From Marinomonas maritima (GTDB lineage: Bacteria > Pseudomonadota > Gammaproteobacteria > Pseudomonadales > Marinomonadaceae): a stretch of DNA of 64,000 nucleotides. Under the pieces are notes generated by a model that saw nothing but the letters and a program-made list of their open reading frames with translations, had not been told where the DNA came from and ran no database searches. The stretch covers positions 124,001 through 188,000 of the forward strand of contig NZ_JAMZEG020000005.1 in the NCBI RefSeq assembly GCF_024435075.2. Direction: 5' to 3'. This document shows, piece by piece, positions 1-9,402 of this stretch (the first letter of the stretch is position 1; every line of letters begins with the position of its first letter). The translations under genes and the position numbers were made by a program.

Positions 1-454
1 AATGTTCTGTCTTTAGACCCACTTTCGCCATGATAGCGAGGGCTTTCTTTTTGCGTTCAGCTTTAGAAAGCGTGGTATTGATCACCAAAGGTTCTTCTAA
101 AATAGAGCCGATTTTCTTACGCGGATTCAATGAGCCGTAAGGGTTTTGGAAGATGATTTGGATCTTCTGACGTAACTTAGCTTGAGCGTCTGCGCTCAAT
201 GTTAGTAAGTCTTCACCTAGGTGAGCCAAGCTACCACCAGTCGGTGTTTCAATCATGGTGAGCATGCGACCAAGGGTGGATTTACCACAGCCAGATTCGC
301 CTACTACTGCAAGGGTTTTGCCTTTTTCAAGGTTGAAGCTAATACCATCAACGGCTTTCACTACTGCGTTTGGTTTGAAGAAGCCTTGTTTTACCTGATA
401 ATGCTGTTTTAGATTTTCAGCTTTTAAAATTAATTGGCTATCGGATTGGTTCAT
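1..454 (-). CDS. dppF: Dipeptide ABC transporter ATP-binding protein DppF, 3' end cut by window edge
   Basis: This is the second ATPase of the dipeptide importer; it hydrolyses ATP at the cytoplasmic face together with DppD. About 151 N-terminal residues are in the window. The reading frame starts at ATG 454, overlapping the dppD stop as ATGA, which implies translational coupling. The Walker A motif GESGCGKST lies at about residues 52-60, and a Q-loop in the form IIFQNPYGSLNPR at about 97-109, as in DppF/OppF. The signature and Walker B motifs lie beyond the left edge. As the last visible gene of dppABCDF its assignment is firm. Confidence 0.93.
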   Translation of the reverse strand, partial: MNQSDSQLILKAENLKQHYQVKQGFFKPNAVVKAVDGISFNLEKGKTLAVVGESGCGKSTLGRMLTMIETPTGGSLAHLGEDLLTLSADAQAKLRQKIQIIFQNPYGSLNPRKKIGSILEEPLVINTTLSKAERKKKALAIMAKVGLKTEH

Positions 455-1419
455 GCGGATGGTCTCCCTTCACTGTCCAATGGCGTGTGGCATTTCACTT
501 GGCGATCAAGGTCGCCTTGGTTCGCAGGTTCAACCTTGCGGCAATGGTCTGTCACGTAAGGGCAGCGAGGGCTTAACAAGCAACCCAAAGGACGATCGTA
601 TTGACCCGGCACCACACCTGGTAAGGCTTCAAGTCGTGCTTTACCCGCTGCCGATTCTGGTAGCGATGCAAGTAAGGCTTGCGTGTATGGGTGCTTTGGT
701 GTGCTGAATACTTCTGACGCAGGGCCAGATTCAACAATTTGACCAGCGTACATAACAATCACGCGATGAGCGACTTCGGCAACTAGTGCCAAATCGTGAG
801 TAATTAACACCAAACCCATTTGCTTTTGACGTTGTAAGTCGATCAACAAGTCGATGATCTGCGCTTGAATGGTTACGTCAAGCGCCGTAGTCGGCTCGTC
901 AGCGATCAATAGACGTGGATTACAGCCAATGGCCATGGCAATCATCACTCGCTGGCTCATACCGCCTGAGAGCTGATGTGGGTAGTTGTCCAAACGTGAC
1001 TCTGGCGCTGGGATGCCCACTTGAATTAATAGTTCTATGGCGCGCGCTTTCAGTTCTTTTTTGCTGCCGCCTTGATGGGTTTTCAAGGCTTCAATGATCT
1101 GATAACCCACGGTAAAGCAAGGGTTAAGGCTGGTCATCGGATCTTGAAAGATCATCGCAATGTCGGAACCGGTAAGTTTACGACGTTGCTTTTCTGGCAT
1201 GGCTTGCAGATCTTGGCCATCAAAGGTTAATTGATCTGCACTTACCTTACCGGGGAAATCGATCAAGCCCATGATGGACAAAGAGCTCACACTCTTGCCG
1301 GAGCCAGATTCGCCAACGATGCCGAGAACTTCCCCTTCTTCGACCTTGTAACTGATGTTATCCACGGCGCGAAAATTGCCGAAGGTAACGCTTAAATTTT
1401 CCAACTGTAACAGTGACAT
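451..1419 (-). CDS. dppD: Dipeptide ABC transporter ATP-binding protein DppD
   Basis: First ATPase of the dipeptide permease. The 322 residues are normal for DppD. Walker A GESGSGKS is at about 36-43, the Q-loop reads FQDPMTSLNP, the signature reads LSGGM, and Walker B with its switch reads LLIADEPTTALD. The C-terminus carries the cysteine-rich oligopeptide/dipeptide transporter extension (CLLSPRCPY followed by HC), which in this family is associated with an iron-sulfur cluster. It starts 11 bp after the dppC stop and overlaps dppF by 4 bp, so the operon is compact. Confidence 0.95.
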   Translation of the reverse strand: MSLLQLENLSVTFGNFRAVDNISYKVEEGEVLGIVGESGSGKSVSSLSIMGLIDFPGKVSADQLTFDGQDLQAMPEKQRRKLTGSDIAMIFQDPMTSLNPCFTVGYQIIEALKTHQGGSKKELKARAIELLIQVGIPAPESRLDNYPHQLSGGMSQRVMIAMAIGCNPRLLIADEPTTALDVTIQAQIIDLLIDLQRQKQMGLVLITHDLALVAEVAHRVIVMYAGQIVESGPASEVFSTPKHPYTQALLASLPESAAGKARLEALPGVVPGQYDRPLGCLLSPRCPYVTDHCRKVEPANQGDLDRQVKCHTPLDSEGRPSA

Positions 1420-1430
1420 AAAAACCTCTC

Positions 1431-2345
1431 TTACTGTTTCAACTTGGGATCAAGGGCATCACGTAAGCCATCGCCCATGAGGTTAAACGCCAGTACGGTG
1501 ATCAAAATCATCAAACCGGGGAAAGTAACTACCCACCACGCGCGCTGTACGAACTGCAACGCATTGGCCAACATAGATCCCCATTCTGGGGTGGGTGGCT
1601 GCGCGCCAAGACCCAGAAAGCCCAACGCCGCCATGTCAAGAATCGCACTGGAAAAACCAAGAGTGGCTTGTACGATAAGTGGCGCTAAACAGTTTGGTAA
1701 AATACAAACAAACATCAAACGCAATGGACTGGCGCCGATCACGCGAGACGACGTGACGTAATCACGGGACATCTCCGCCATGGTGGCGGCACGAGTCAAA
1801 CGCACATAATGCGGCAGCGAGACAATGGAAATGGCGAGCGCAGCGTTGACGATGCTTGGCCCTAAAATCGCCACAATGGCAATGGCCAAAAGCAAGCTTG
1901 GCATAGCCAACATAATGTCGACGATACGCATAATTGCGGTGTCGATCATGCCTTTGAAATACCCAGCCACAAGACCCAGTAAAATGCCGATTACTAAAGA
2001 CGCGGTCACGGCCACGATGCCAACCGCAATAGAAAGACGAGAACCATAGATCAAACGCGATAAAATATCGCGGCCTACGTCATCGGTTCCCAGAACAAAA
2101 GACCAATTACCGCCTTCTAACCACGCTGGTGGCAACAAAAGCGCATCGCGGTACTGATCGGATGGTGAATGGGGGGCAACAAAGTTGGCGAATACCGCCA
2201 TGAAGCAAATTATGGTGATAATAACAAGGCCAGCGACGGCGCCTTTGTTAGTACGAAAATAATGCCAAAACTCTTGAAATGGCGTCATGGGTACTGGCGC
2301 AGTGACGACGCCGCTGTCCGTTGACGTTTTTATAGAAGTTGTCAT
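1431..2345 (-). CDS. dppC: Dipeptide ABC transporter permease DppC
   Basis: Inner-membrane permease that pairs with DppB to form the dipeptide channel. The 304 residues show the N-terminal OppC-type segment (FWHYFRTNKGAVAGLVII, first membrane span), the FVLGTDDVGRDILSRLIYGSR motif typical of the DppC/OppC branch, and the cytoplasmic EAA-type loop around GASPLRLMFVCILPN that docks with the ATPases. Several further hydrophobic spans follow. It lies 10 bp after dppB in the same operon. Confidence 0.95.
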   Translation of the reverse strand: MTTSIKTSTDSGVVTAPVPMTPFQEFWHYFRTNKGAVAGLVIITIICFMAVFANFVAPHSPSDQYRDALLLPPAWLEGGNWSFVLGTDDVGRDILSRLIYGSRLSIAVGIVAVTASLVIGILLGLVAGYFKGMIDTAIMRIVDIMLAMPSLLLAIAIVAILGPSIVNAALAISIVSLPHYVRLTRAATMAEMSRDYVTSSRVIGASPLRLMFVCILPNCLAPLIVQATLGFSSAILDMAALGFLGLGAQPPTPEWGSMLANALQFVQRAWWVVTFPGLMILITVLAFNLMGDGLRDALDPKLKQ

Positions 2346-2355
2346 AACGTCTCCT

Positions 2356-3366
2356 TTATCGGCTGTGTCGAATGCGTGGGTTTACAATGCCGTAAGTAAT
2401 ATCTACCAAGAGATTTACGACAATGATGATACAGGCAACAATTAAAATACCGCCTTGTACAACGGGGTAATCACGGCGTCCAATGGATTCGATCAACCAT
2501 TTACCAATGCCCGGCCAAGCGAACACGGTTTCGGTCAAAATCGCACCAGACAGCAAAATACCGACTTGCAAACCGATCACGGTAATGACAGGAATTAAGG
2601 CATTGCGCAGCGCATGAATCACAATGACTCGCCAAGGCGCGATGCCTTTCGCACGAGCCGTTCGAATGTAATCTTCGCTTAGTACTTCCAACATAGAAGA
2701 ACGGGTCATACGAGCGATTACAGCCATAGGAATTGTGCCGAGGACGATACTGGGCAAAATAAGGTGTGACACGGCGGACGAAAAGGCGCCAGCTTCGTCA
2801 GACAACAAAGAGTCGATCAACATGAAGCCAGTGACATTTTCAATCCAATACACCACGTCGATCCGCCCCGAGACGGGCGTCCAGCCGAGGTTGACGGAAA
2901 ATACCAGCATTAATAACAGTGCCCACCAGAATATGGGCATCGAATAACCAGTGAGAGAAAAAGTCATCACTGAGTGATCAATAAAGGTTCCACGTTTAAC
3001 CGCTGCAAAAATACCGGCGGGTAAACCAATGAAAATAGCAAAAATAGCGGCACAAGTGGCCAATTCTATAGTGGCGGGAAATAGAGTGAGGAACTCTTTC
3101 ATCACAGGCTCTCGGGTGATAAGAGAATTGCCTAAGTCTCCTTGTAAAACCCCGGTTACGTAGTGAAAGTATTGAACATATAGCGGCTGATCAAAGCCTA
3201 ATTGTGCACTAAGCTCGGCATGGCGCTCTGCGCTCACACCGCGTTCTCCGGCCATCACTTCGATGGGGTCTCCGGGAATTAAGCGAATAAGAGTAAAAGT
3301 CAGCAAGGTAATTCCGATGAAAGTCGGAATAACGAGGCTTAAGCGACGAAAAATAAATTGGAACAT
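2356..3366 (-). CDS. dppB: Dipeptide ABC transporter permease DppB
   Basis: Partner permease of DppC. I start it at the ATG at 3364-3366 (protein begins MFQFIFRRLSLVIPTFIG) because this matches the usual DppB N-terminus; an upstream in-frame ATG at 3405 would add 13 residues unlike the family. The protein has about 336 residues, six expected membrane spans, the periplasmic GERGVSAERHAELSAQLG segment after the first span, and the EAA loop RTARAKGIAPWRVIVIHALRN. It is separated from dppA by a strong hairpin, so it may be expressed at a lower level than the binding protein. Confidence 0.94.
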   Translation of the reverse strand: MFQFIFRRLSLVIPTFIGITLLTFTLIRLIPGDPIEVMAGERGVSAERHAELSAQLGFDQPLYVQYFHYVTGVLQGDLGNSLITREPVMKEFLTLFPATIELATCAAIFAIFIGLPAGIFAAVKRGTFIDHSVMTFSLTGYSMPIFWWALLLMLVFSVNLGWTPVSGRIDVVYWIENVTGFMLIDSLLSDEAGAFSSAVSHLILPSIVLGTIPMAVIARMTRSSMLEVLSEDYIRTARAKGIAPWRVIVIHALRNALIPVITVIGLQVGILLSGAILTETVFAWPGIGKWLIESIGRRDYPVVQGGILIVACIIIVVNLLVDITYGIVNPRIRHSR

Positions 3367-3420
3367 AAAGGGCGGGCTCTCTTGCGATGTTATGTGATCG
3401 AGCAAGGTGCTCGGTCAACA

Positions 3421-3454
3421 AAACACCTACTCGCATCTCAGCGAGTAGGTGTTT
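3421..3454 (-). terminator. dppA-dppB intercistronic hairpin
   Basis: A perfect 14-bp inverted repeat (arms 3421-3434 and 3441-3454, loop of 6) lies just after the dppA stop and before dppB. There is no long T run on the minus strand, so it is more likely a partial terminator or a 3' stabilising stem for dppA mRNA than a full stop. Such stems commonly let a binding protein exceed its permease. Confidence 0.7.
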
Positions 3455-3486
3455 CATAGTCCGAAGGACTTACTTCAAAACGTCGA

Positions 3487-5079
3487 TTATTTGCTGACGT
3501 TATAGAAGTAGTGACCACCAAGTGGATCGATTTTGTAGCCTTTTACTTCTTTACGAATTGGCTCGTACACGACAGAGTGAGCAATCGTTACCCAAGGCGC
3601 TTCGCGTTTGAAAACAACCTGAGCTTCTTCGTAATCTTTAGTACGTTTTGCTTTGTCAGACGTTTGTTTTGCTTTTAGAAGCAAGTTGTTGAACTCTTCG
3701 TTACACCATTGTGCACGGTTAGATCCGCCAACAGCATCACACCCTAGCAATACATATAGGAAGTTATCTGGGTCACCATTATCACCAGTCCAACCTAGCA
3801 ATACCGTATCGTGCTCACCTTTCTTAGAACGGTTTAGGTATTCACCCCATTCGTAAGAAACGATTTCGGCTTTAACGCCAACTTTAGACCAATCCTCTTG
3901 CATGATTTCAGCCATACGACGAGCATTTGGGTTGTATGGGCGTTGTACTGGCATTGCCCAGATATTGGTAGAGAAACCATCTGGATAGCCGGCTTCAGCC
4001 AATAATTTTTTCGCTTTCACAGGATCGTATGGGTAATCCACGACTTTCTTGTTGTAAGACCACATGGTTGGTGGAATTGGGTTTGTAGCCACTTTACCTG
4101 CGCCTTGGAAAACCGCGTTAATGATCGCGTTTTTATCGGTTGCATAGTTTAGAGCTTGGCGAACACGAATGTCAGTAAAAGGTTTTTTCTGTGTGTTGAA
4201 CGCAAGATAACCGACGTTCAAACCTTCTTGACTCATTAGGTTGATGTTTGGATCAGATTCCATCTGTTTAAGGTCAGCTGGATTCGGGTAAGGCATCACA
4301 TCACATTCGCCTGCTTTTAGTTTCGCGTAGCGAACAGAAGCGTCTGGAGTGATAGAGAAAACAAGACGATCGATTTTCGCTTTACCTTGCCAGTAGTCTT
4401 TAAACGCTGTGTAGCGGATCAAAGAATCTTTTTGATACTGAACTTTTTGGAAAGGACCGGTAGCAACTGGATCAAGATCCAATTTCTCAGGTGTGCCTTT
4501 TTTCATGTAGAAATCGGCTTGCTCTTTCGAAAAGATAGACGCAAAGTCCATTGCAAGGTTAGCAATGAAAGGTGCTTCTGGTTTGCTCAAAATGAACTTA
4601 ACAGTGTAGTCGTCGACTCTCACCATTTTTTTGATCAAAGTGTCCATGCCCATGCCAGTGAAGTACTCATAAGAGCCGCCAGAGACTGTGTGGTAAGGGT
4701 TATTTTTGTTGCCCTGACGGTCAAAAGTGAAGATGACATCGTCGGCATTAAAATCACGTGTTGGTGTGAAATCTTTAGAAGTATGGAACTTCACGCCTTT
4801 ACGCAAATGGAAAGTGTATTCAAGACCGTCGCTAGAGACGTCATAGCTTTCTGCTAAGCCAGGCACTGTTTCTGTTGTGCCCAGTTTGAATTCAAGTAAA
4901 CGGTTGAACATGTTTTTCGATGTCGCATCGAAAGTGGTACCAGCCGTATAAAATGCAGGGTTAAAGCCTTCAGGGCTACCTTCTGAACAATAAACCAGTG
5001 TGGATGCAGCGTGAGCAGAAGTGCCAATTGCTCCAGCCGCCATGAGTGCAAGCGTAAGTTTTGCTAGCCCTTTTTTCAT
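3487..5079 (-). CDS. dppA: Dipeptide-binding periplasmic protein DppA
   Basis: Family 5 extracellular solute-binding protein that captures dipeptides in the periplasm and hands them to DppBC. The 530-residue protein begins with a clear signal peptide (MKKGLAKLTLALMAAGAIGTSAHA, cleavage after AHA). It carries DppA/OppA hallmarks: the LVYCSEGSPEGFNPAFYTAGTTFDA start, the GLEYTFHLRKGVKFH block at about residues 87-101, and NYATDKNAIINAVF around 310. The ATG at 5079 is preceded by a GGAG ribosome-binding site. It is first in the operon. Heme or other peptides are alternative ligands that sequence alone cannot exclude. Confidence 0.94.
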   Translation of the reverse strand: MKKGLAKLTLALMAAGAIGTSAHAASTLVYCSEGSPEGFNPAFYTAGTTFDATSKNMFNRLLEFKLGTTETVPGLAESYDVSSDGLEYTFHLRKGVKFHTSKDFTPTRDFNADDVIFTFDRQGNKNNPYHTVSGGSYEYFTGMGMDTLIKKMVRVDDYTVKFILSKPEAPFIANLAMDFASIFSKEQADFYMKKGTPEKLDLDPVATGPFQKVQYQKDSLIRYTAFKDYWQGKAKIDRLVFSITPDASVRYAKLKAGECDVMPYPNPADLKQMESDPNINLMSQEGLNVGYLAFNTQKKPFTDIRVRQALNYATDKNAIINAVFQGAGKVATNPIPPTMWSYNKKVVDYPYDPVKAKKLLAEAGYPDGFSTNIWAMPVQRPYNPNARRMAEIMQEDWSKVGVKAEIVSYEWGEYLNRSKKGEHDTVLLGWTGDNGDPDNFLYVLLGCDAVGGSNRAQWCNEEFNNLLLKAKQTSDKAKRTKDYEEAQVVFKREAPWVTIAHSVVYEPIRKEVKGYKIDPLGGHYFYNVSK

Positions 5080-5099
5080 TGAAACTCTCCATTAACGTA

Positions 5100-5121
5100 A
5101 TTATATTTCGTGTTAAACACG
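5100..5121 (-). promoter_or_regulatory. Candidate dppA promoter -10 with adjacent palindrome
   Basis: On the minus strand a perfect TATAAT (complement at 5100-5105) lies about 20 bp before the dppA ATG, giving a short leader that still holds the GGAG ribosome-binding site. Immediately upstream of it, in the -35/-10 spacer, is the palindrome CGTGTTTAACACG (5109-5121), well placed for a repressor. No convincing -35 hexamer was seen and the binding protein is unknown. Confidence 0.45.
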
Positions 5122-5587
5122 TGGGAAGTCGAATTAAGGTGTTCGTTACTTTTGTGATTTTTTTTGGCGGGCAAAGAGCCTTCTTTAATTAATATGAGAA
5201 ACAAACCCCATCCAAACTCCTAGTTTAAATGGGGTTGTTCTGCCTCATCCTTGAGCCCCCTTTAGCCATAGATGGTGGAAGAACCACCAAAAACAGCGTC
5301 TTTGAAGATTACTCAAGCCTATCTAAATGACCAATCGAAATAACGATATACCCTATGCATGGAATGAATACCAACTGGCGATAAGGGCTGAAGAGGCTTG
5401 TAAACAAAGGTTTTGAAGACAAAGGCGTTATGTAAAAAATGTGGAATAAAAGAGGTCGTTTTTTTTAAGGAGTAAGAAATGTTTCGGTATTTTTATGTAA
5501 TTTCGACATTTATAGTGTGATTTTGGCTATTAAACGAGAGGTATCAAAGACAATAAATGAGCGACAGAACAAAGAGATAAATAAGCG
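5122..5587. other. Non-coding upstream region of dppA
   Basis: No credible gene is seen. The one notable structure is a hairpin at 5204-5236: AACCCCAT pairs with ATGGGGTT, and an inner AAACT/AGTTT stem closes a 3-nt loop. It could be a regulatory element upstream of dppA or a remnant terminator. The rest is AT-rich sequence without recognisable sites. Confidence 0.4.
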
Positions 5588-5623
5588 AATCCTCTAAGAT
5601 TTTTAAAAAATTCTTAGAGGATT
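5588..5623 (-). terminator. Hairpin after the 3-hydroxyisobutyrate dehydrogenase gene
   Basis: A perfect 12-bp inverted repeat (5588-5599 with 5612-5623) encloses an A/T-only loop and lies 11 bp after the minus-strand stop at 5635. It is probably the transcription terminator of that gene, although the T run after the stem on the minus strand is weak. Confidence 0.6.
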
Positions 5624-5634
5624 AAATCATGAAG

Positions 5635-6504
5635 TTAGGCTTTTTTATCGAAGGCTTTCACGAGTACCGATGTGTCTTGGCGACCACGGCCTTCCGCTAT
5701 GAGATCTTGATAATCTTCATCGACGGCTTGAGTCAGTGGCAGCATTAACCCCATTTTTTCAGCGTGAGCCAAACACAGCCCTAAATCTTTATGCATCCAC
5801 TCGATGGCGAAGCCAAAATCAAACTCGTCTTTTGACATGGTTTCACCGCGATTCTCTAATTGCCAAGAACCCGCCGCGCCATGTTTTAGGGTATCGACTA
5901 ACGTAGCGACGTCCAGACCGGCTTTTTGAGCAAAACGAATGCCTTCGGACAAACCAGACAACACGCCACCGATAAGAATCTGGTTGACCATTTTGGCAAT
6001 TTGGCCATTGCCAACTGGTCCCATTAATGTGCTGGCTTTTGCATAACAATCGAGCACAGGCTGAGCTTTATCTACATCGCTTTTTTCGCCGCCAATCATC
6101 ACCGTAAGCACACCATTCACAGCACCGGCTTGACCGCCCGAGACAGGTGCGTCCATAAAAAAGAAACCATGTTCTTGGGCTGCTTGATGTAACTCTTTGG
6201 CGACCTCTGCCGAAGCGGTTGTGTGGTCGATAAATAACGTGCCTGCTTTGGCGTTTTGAAAAGCGCCATCTAGGCCTAAATAGACGGCGCGTAAATCGTC
6301 GTCGTTCCCCACACAAGTTAAAACAATGTCGCTATCTTGTGCTGCAAGCGCGGGTGTCGCTGCGTAAATGCCGGTAAATTCCTTGCACCAGTTTTGGGCT
6401 TTTTCTGTCGAGCGGTTGTAGACGGTAACAGCATGTCCCGCTTTGCTAACGTGCCCTGCCATTGGGTAACCCATAGTACCTAGTCCGATGAAGCTGACTT
6501 TCAT
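5635..6504 (-). CDS. 3-hydroxyisobutyrate dehydrogenase family oxidoreductase (GarR/MmsB-like)
   Basis: NAD(P)-dependent beta-hydroxyacid dehydrogenase of 289 residues, the usual family length. The Rossmann motif GLGTMGYPMAGH is at residues 7-18, the substrate-binding signature DAPVSGGQAGA at about 118-128, and the helix with the catalytic lysine (GQIAKMVNQ) near 168-176. Members oxidise 3-hydroxyisobutyrate in valine breakdown or reduce tartronate semialdehyde. No valine-degradation or glyoxylate gene lies nearby, so the substrate is open. It stands alone with its own terminator. Confidence 0.85.
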   Translation of the reverse strand: MKVSFIGLGTMGYPMAGHVSKAGHAVTVYNRSTEKAQNWCKEFTGIYAATPALAAQDSDIVLTCVGNDDDLRAVYLGLDGAFQNAKAGTLFIDHTTASAEVAKELHQAAQEHGFFFMDAPVSGGQAGAVNGVLTVMIGGEKSDVDKAQPVLDCYAKASTLMGPVGNGQIAKMVNQILIGGVLSGLSEGIRFAQKAGLDVATLVDTLKHGAAGSWQLENRGETMSKDEFDFGFAIEWMHKDLGLCLAHAEKMGLMLPLTQAVDEDYQDLIAEGRGRQDTSVLVKAFDKKA

Positions 6505-6938
6505 TGTTTTTTCCTTTTGTCTTGGTTCGTTATTGCTAGATCATACGGATTTACTCGTTGATTACGAGGTACAAAAAAGACGAATATCAGGCATACAGAA
6601 GGGTGTTTTTAAGTGTTTTTGCACGATTGAGTGGCATTTTCGTTGATATTTGGATAAAGGAGATTCGCCTAAATTTCCTGTGGATAAGTTTGTGCAAGAA
6701 AATTTAGACGATGGATTATTTCATTAAAAAGCGAGTATTTGTAAAGAATCGTGCATATATCATACGATTTTCATTCTTTCCTTATCGGCTGCAAGTTATT
6801 GCCTGTTTTGTCAAGGGCCATAAGCAAGATTATTTGAAGAAAATACATCTTAAAAATCTAATATTTAATGATTGATTATTTTTTCGTCTTTTATTGAAAT
6901 TAACTTGATTTTATAAAAAACCATTAAAAAACAATATA
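6505..6938. other. AT-rich gap without a supported gene
   Basis: About 430 bp between two minus-strand genes. I see AT-rich sequence that should contain the promoter of the dehydrogenase gene near 6505-6600. There is no open frame with recognisable coding character, no RNA motif and no strong terminator after the esterase. Confidence 0.4.
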
Positions 6939-7565
6939 CTAGCTCTTTATTGCATCTTTAATGAGCATATAAACCGCTTGGGCGAGTTGTTCATTTGCTT
7001 TTGTGTCTAAATGCACGCCATCAGCCTCGCTGGGTTGTAAAATGCCAGCTGCATTAAGGAAAATGCAATGGTTATGAATGGCAATATCTTGGTAGTGCTG
7101 ATGAAAATGTTGTGACTTTTCAACGGCTCCGTCAAAACTTTCCGCCATAGAGCCCGTTGGGGATAAAATATTTGGCGGAGCGATCACCACAAGGCTTGGG
7201 TGAGGGAAATCGTGAGAATCTGGCATTCTTGACTTCCCGATCAATTTCTCAACGCCTTTTGCCGCTTCAAAGGCGCCAACATGAAAGTGTCGCTTCAGGT
7301 CATTGGTTCCCAACATTAAGATTAAAATATCGACAGGACCGAAGGTTTCTAATGCCGCTTGGAGATACGCTAAGCCATTTCTGCCTTCTAAGAAGGGGTC
7401 ATTCCAGATAGTAGTTCGGCCTGGTAAACCAAAATTAATGACTTGATGCTGACTGCCTAATAACCCGTTTAGGAGGGTAGGCCAGCGCAAATGTTTAGGG
7501 TAGCGTCCACCATTAGGAATGCGCCCCCAAGTGAGAGAATCGCCATAACATAAAATAGTCGCCAT
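6939..7565 (-). CDS. SGNH/GDSL hydrolase, arylesterase-like
   Basis: Serine esterase of the SGNH fold, about 208 residues from the ATG at 7563-7565. I choose that start because AAGGAGC lies at proper distance, whereas the upstream ATG at 7595 has no ribosome-binding site. Block I is CYGDSLTWG with the nucleophile Ser at about residue 9, block III is LMLGTNDLK, and the terminal DGVHLD supplies the catalytic Asp and His. There is no signal peptide, so it is probably cytoplasmic. The order resembles small arylesterases acting on short acyl esters; the natural substrate is unknown. Confidence 0.85.
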   Translation of the reverse strand: MATILCYGDSLTWGRIPNGGRYPKHLRWPTLLNGLLGSQHQVINFGLPGRTTIWNDPFLEGRNGLAYLQAALETFGPVDILILMLGTNDLKRHFHVGAFEAAKGVEKLIGKSRMPDSHDFPHPSLVVIAPPNILSPTGSMAESFDGAVEKSQHFHQHYQDIAIHNHCIFLNAAGILQPSEADGVHLDTKANEQLAQAVYMLIKDAIKS

Positions 7566-7714
7566 GATTTGCTCCTTGCATTCTGTGTGAGTCATTAGAT
7601 AGTGTAGTTAATGAAGCGTAGGTTTGATCGATAATCGTCGCTATAAAATAGAGATTTCACAATGCGTGTCAGGGTTTGATCATAAAATAGGAATGCGCAT
7701 AAGAAGAGGCCACC

Positions 7715-9148
7715 ATGACAGTCACCGTATCACCTTCTTTTTCTTCTAAAGATGATATTCACTCGGCGTATTCTCGGCTGAAAAATTTGACTCAGCAAAC
7801 ACCTTTTCCAACGGCAGAAGAGCGTCGACAATGTTTGCAGCGTTTACAAGCGGCATTATTGGATAATGAAGGACCTTTATTAGACGCTTTGCAGTCAGAC
7901 TTTGGGCATCGTGCTCCGCAAGAGTCAAGACTGCTTGAGCTCATTCCTATTATGGGAGAGATAAAACACGCCAAACGGCATTTATCGAAGTGGATGAAGG
8001 CGTCTCGCCGACGTGTGCACATTAGTACGCTACCTGGGAGCGCTAAGGTGCTCTATCAACCTAAAGGCGTAGTAGGAGTGATCTCACCTTGGAACTATCC
8101 TGTCTTGCTATCTCTGGGGCCTTTAGTGGGTGCTTTGGCGGCGGGAAATCGGGTGATGATGAAAATGTCGGAGTTCTGTCCAGAAACGAATCGTGTGTTG
8201 CGTGACATAGTGAATCAATCACTTGGTGAGAATTGGGCGGAAGTAGTCGAAGGCGAAGCAGAGATTGCCAACGAGTTTAGTCTGTTGCCGTTTGACCATT
8301 TGCTGTTTACTGGCTCGACTTTAGTGGGTCACATTATTATGCGCAACGCCGCCAAGCATCTAACGCCAGTCACACTGGAATTAGGCGGTAAATCGCCATT
8401 ACTTGTAGCGCCTTCTGCCGATTTAAAAGACACTGCGAAAAAGTTGGTGTTTGGCAAAGTCCTTAATGCAGGGCAAACCTGTGTCGCCCCAGATTATGTA
8501 TTGTGCCATCAGGATCAAAAAACACGCTTGATTGACTATATTAAACAGGAGCTCGCCGCGTATTACCCTGACGGCGTTATGAGCTCCGATTACACCAGTT
8601 TGATTAATGTCCGCCAGTTGGATCGCCTGAAAGGTTATCTAGTTGAAGCACGAGCCGCTGGTGTCGAATGTGACAACTTGATGCCGCAAGGGCCGGTAGA
8701 AAGTAATGGAAAACTGGCCTTTCATATCGTGCATCAGCCGGACGATGGGTTAAGCGTGATGCAAGACGAGGTATTTGGACCTATATTACCGATTCTGACG
8801 TACTCCAATATGGATGAGGCGTTATCGTATATTCAACAAAGACCTCGACCTTTATCAATGTACTTATTTACTCAGCAAAGTGACGATCAGACGCGATGTG
8901 AAGAACGCATTGTGAGTGGCAGTTTGGTAATCAACCACACACTCGTTCAAGTGGCACAAGCAGATTTGCCGTTTGGTGGTATTGGGGCGTCTGGAATGGG
9001 GGCGTATCATGCTGAAGAAGGTTTCCGCACGTTTTCTCATAGTAAGTCCGTGTTGCGCAAGCGTGGACCAAATACCTTAGCGCTGCTACGACCGCCTTAT
9101 CGACGAGGAATGCATAAACTGATCGCCAAATACTGGCCTTTTTTATGA
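7715..9148 (+). CDS. calB: Coniferyl aldehyde dehydrogenase
   Basis: Aldehyde dehydrogenase superfamily enzyme of 477 residues whose sequence most resembles coniferyl aldehyde dehydrogenases, which oxidise coniferyl aldehyde to ferulate. The cofactor region GVISPWNYP is at about 119-127, the catalytic Glu lies in LELGGKSP, and the nucleophilic Cys in GQTCVAPDY at about 255. The C-terminus ends in a hydrophobic tail typical of the class 3 branch, so membrane association is possible. No other lignin-monomer gene lies beside it, and the true substrate may be another aliphatic or aromatic aldehyde. Confidence 0.85.
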   Translation: MTVTVSPSFSSKDDIHSAYSRLKNLTQQTPFPTAEERRQCLQRLQAALLDNEGPLLDALQSDFGHRAPQESRLLELIPIMGEIKHAKRHLSKWMKASRRRVHISTLPGSAKVLYQPKGVVGVISPWNYPVLLSLGPLVGALAAGNRVMMKMSEFCPETNRVLRDIVNQSLGENWAEVVEGEAEIANEFSLLPFDHLLFTGSTLVGHIIMRNAAKHLTPVTLELGGKSPLLVAPSADLKDTAKKLVFGKVLNAGQTCVAPDYVLCHQDQKTRLIDYIKQELAAYYPDGVMSSDYTSLINVRQLDRLKGYLVEARAAGVECDNLMPQGPVESNGKLAFHIVHQPDDGLSVMQDEVFGPILPILTYSNMDEALSYIQQRPRPLSMYLFTQQSDDQTRCEERIVSGSLVINHTLVQVAQADLPFGGIGASGMGAYHAEEGFRTFSHSKSVLRKRGPNTLALLRPPYRRGMHKLIAKYWPFL

Positions 9149-9183
9149 GGCTTTATTTCAAAACTCGTTAACACTTTTAAGTT

Positions 9184-9222
9184 AAGCCAGTGAGGTGATA
9201 TCTGTACTTTACTGGCTTTTTT
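9184..9222 (+). terminator. Rho-independent terminator after the aldehyde dehydrogenase
   Basis: AAGCCAGT (9184-9191) pairs with ACTGGCTT (9211-9218), and the right arm runs into a T-rich tail. The loop is rather long at 19 nt. Confidence 0.65.
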
Positions 9223-9402
9223 ATACTCTTTTTTTGCTGCCTTTATTTCCTGTTTATCTTTAATACAATCACGTTTAGTTTTAACGAAGGTTAACTATTA
9301 CGTTAAACACAGTTCATTTCAAAAGAATTTATGTGGCTTTGTTGGTTATTTATACTCTTCGTTCAATGATCACCTCGATAATGTTAAGGGATGAAATTAA
9401 TA

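Noticed and set aside
453..707. Plus-strand open frame of 84 codons opposite dppD.
   Set aside because: It is a shadow of the well-supported dppD gene, with no ribosome-binding site and no coding signature.
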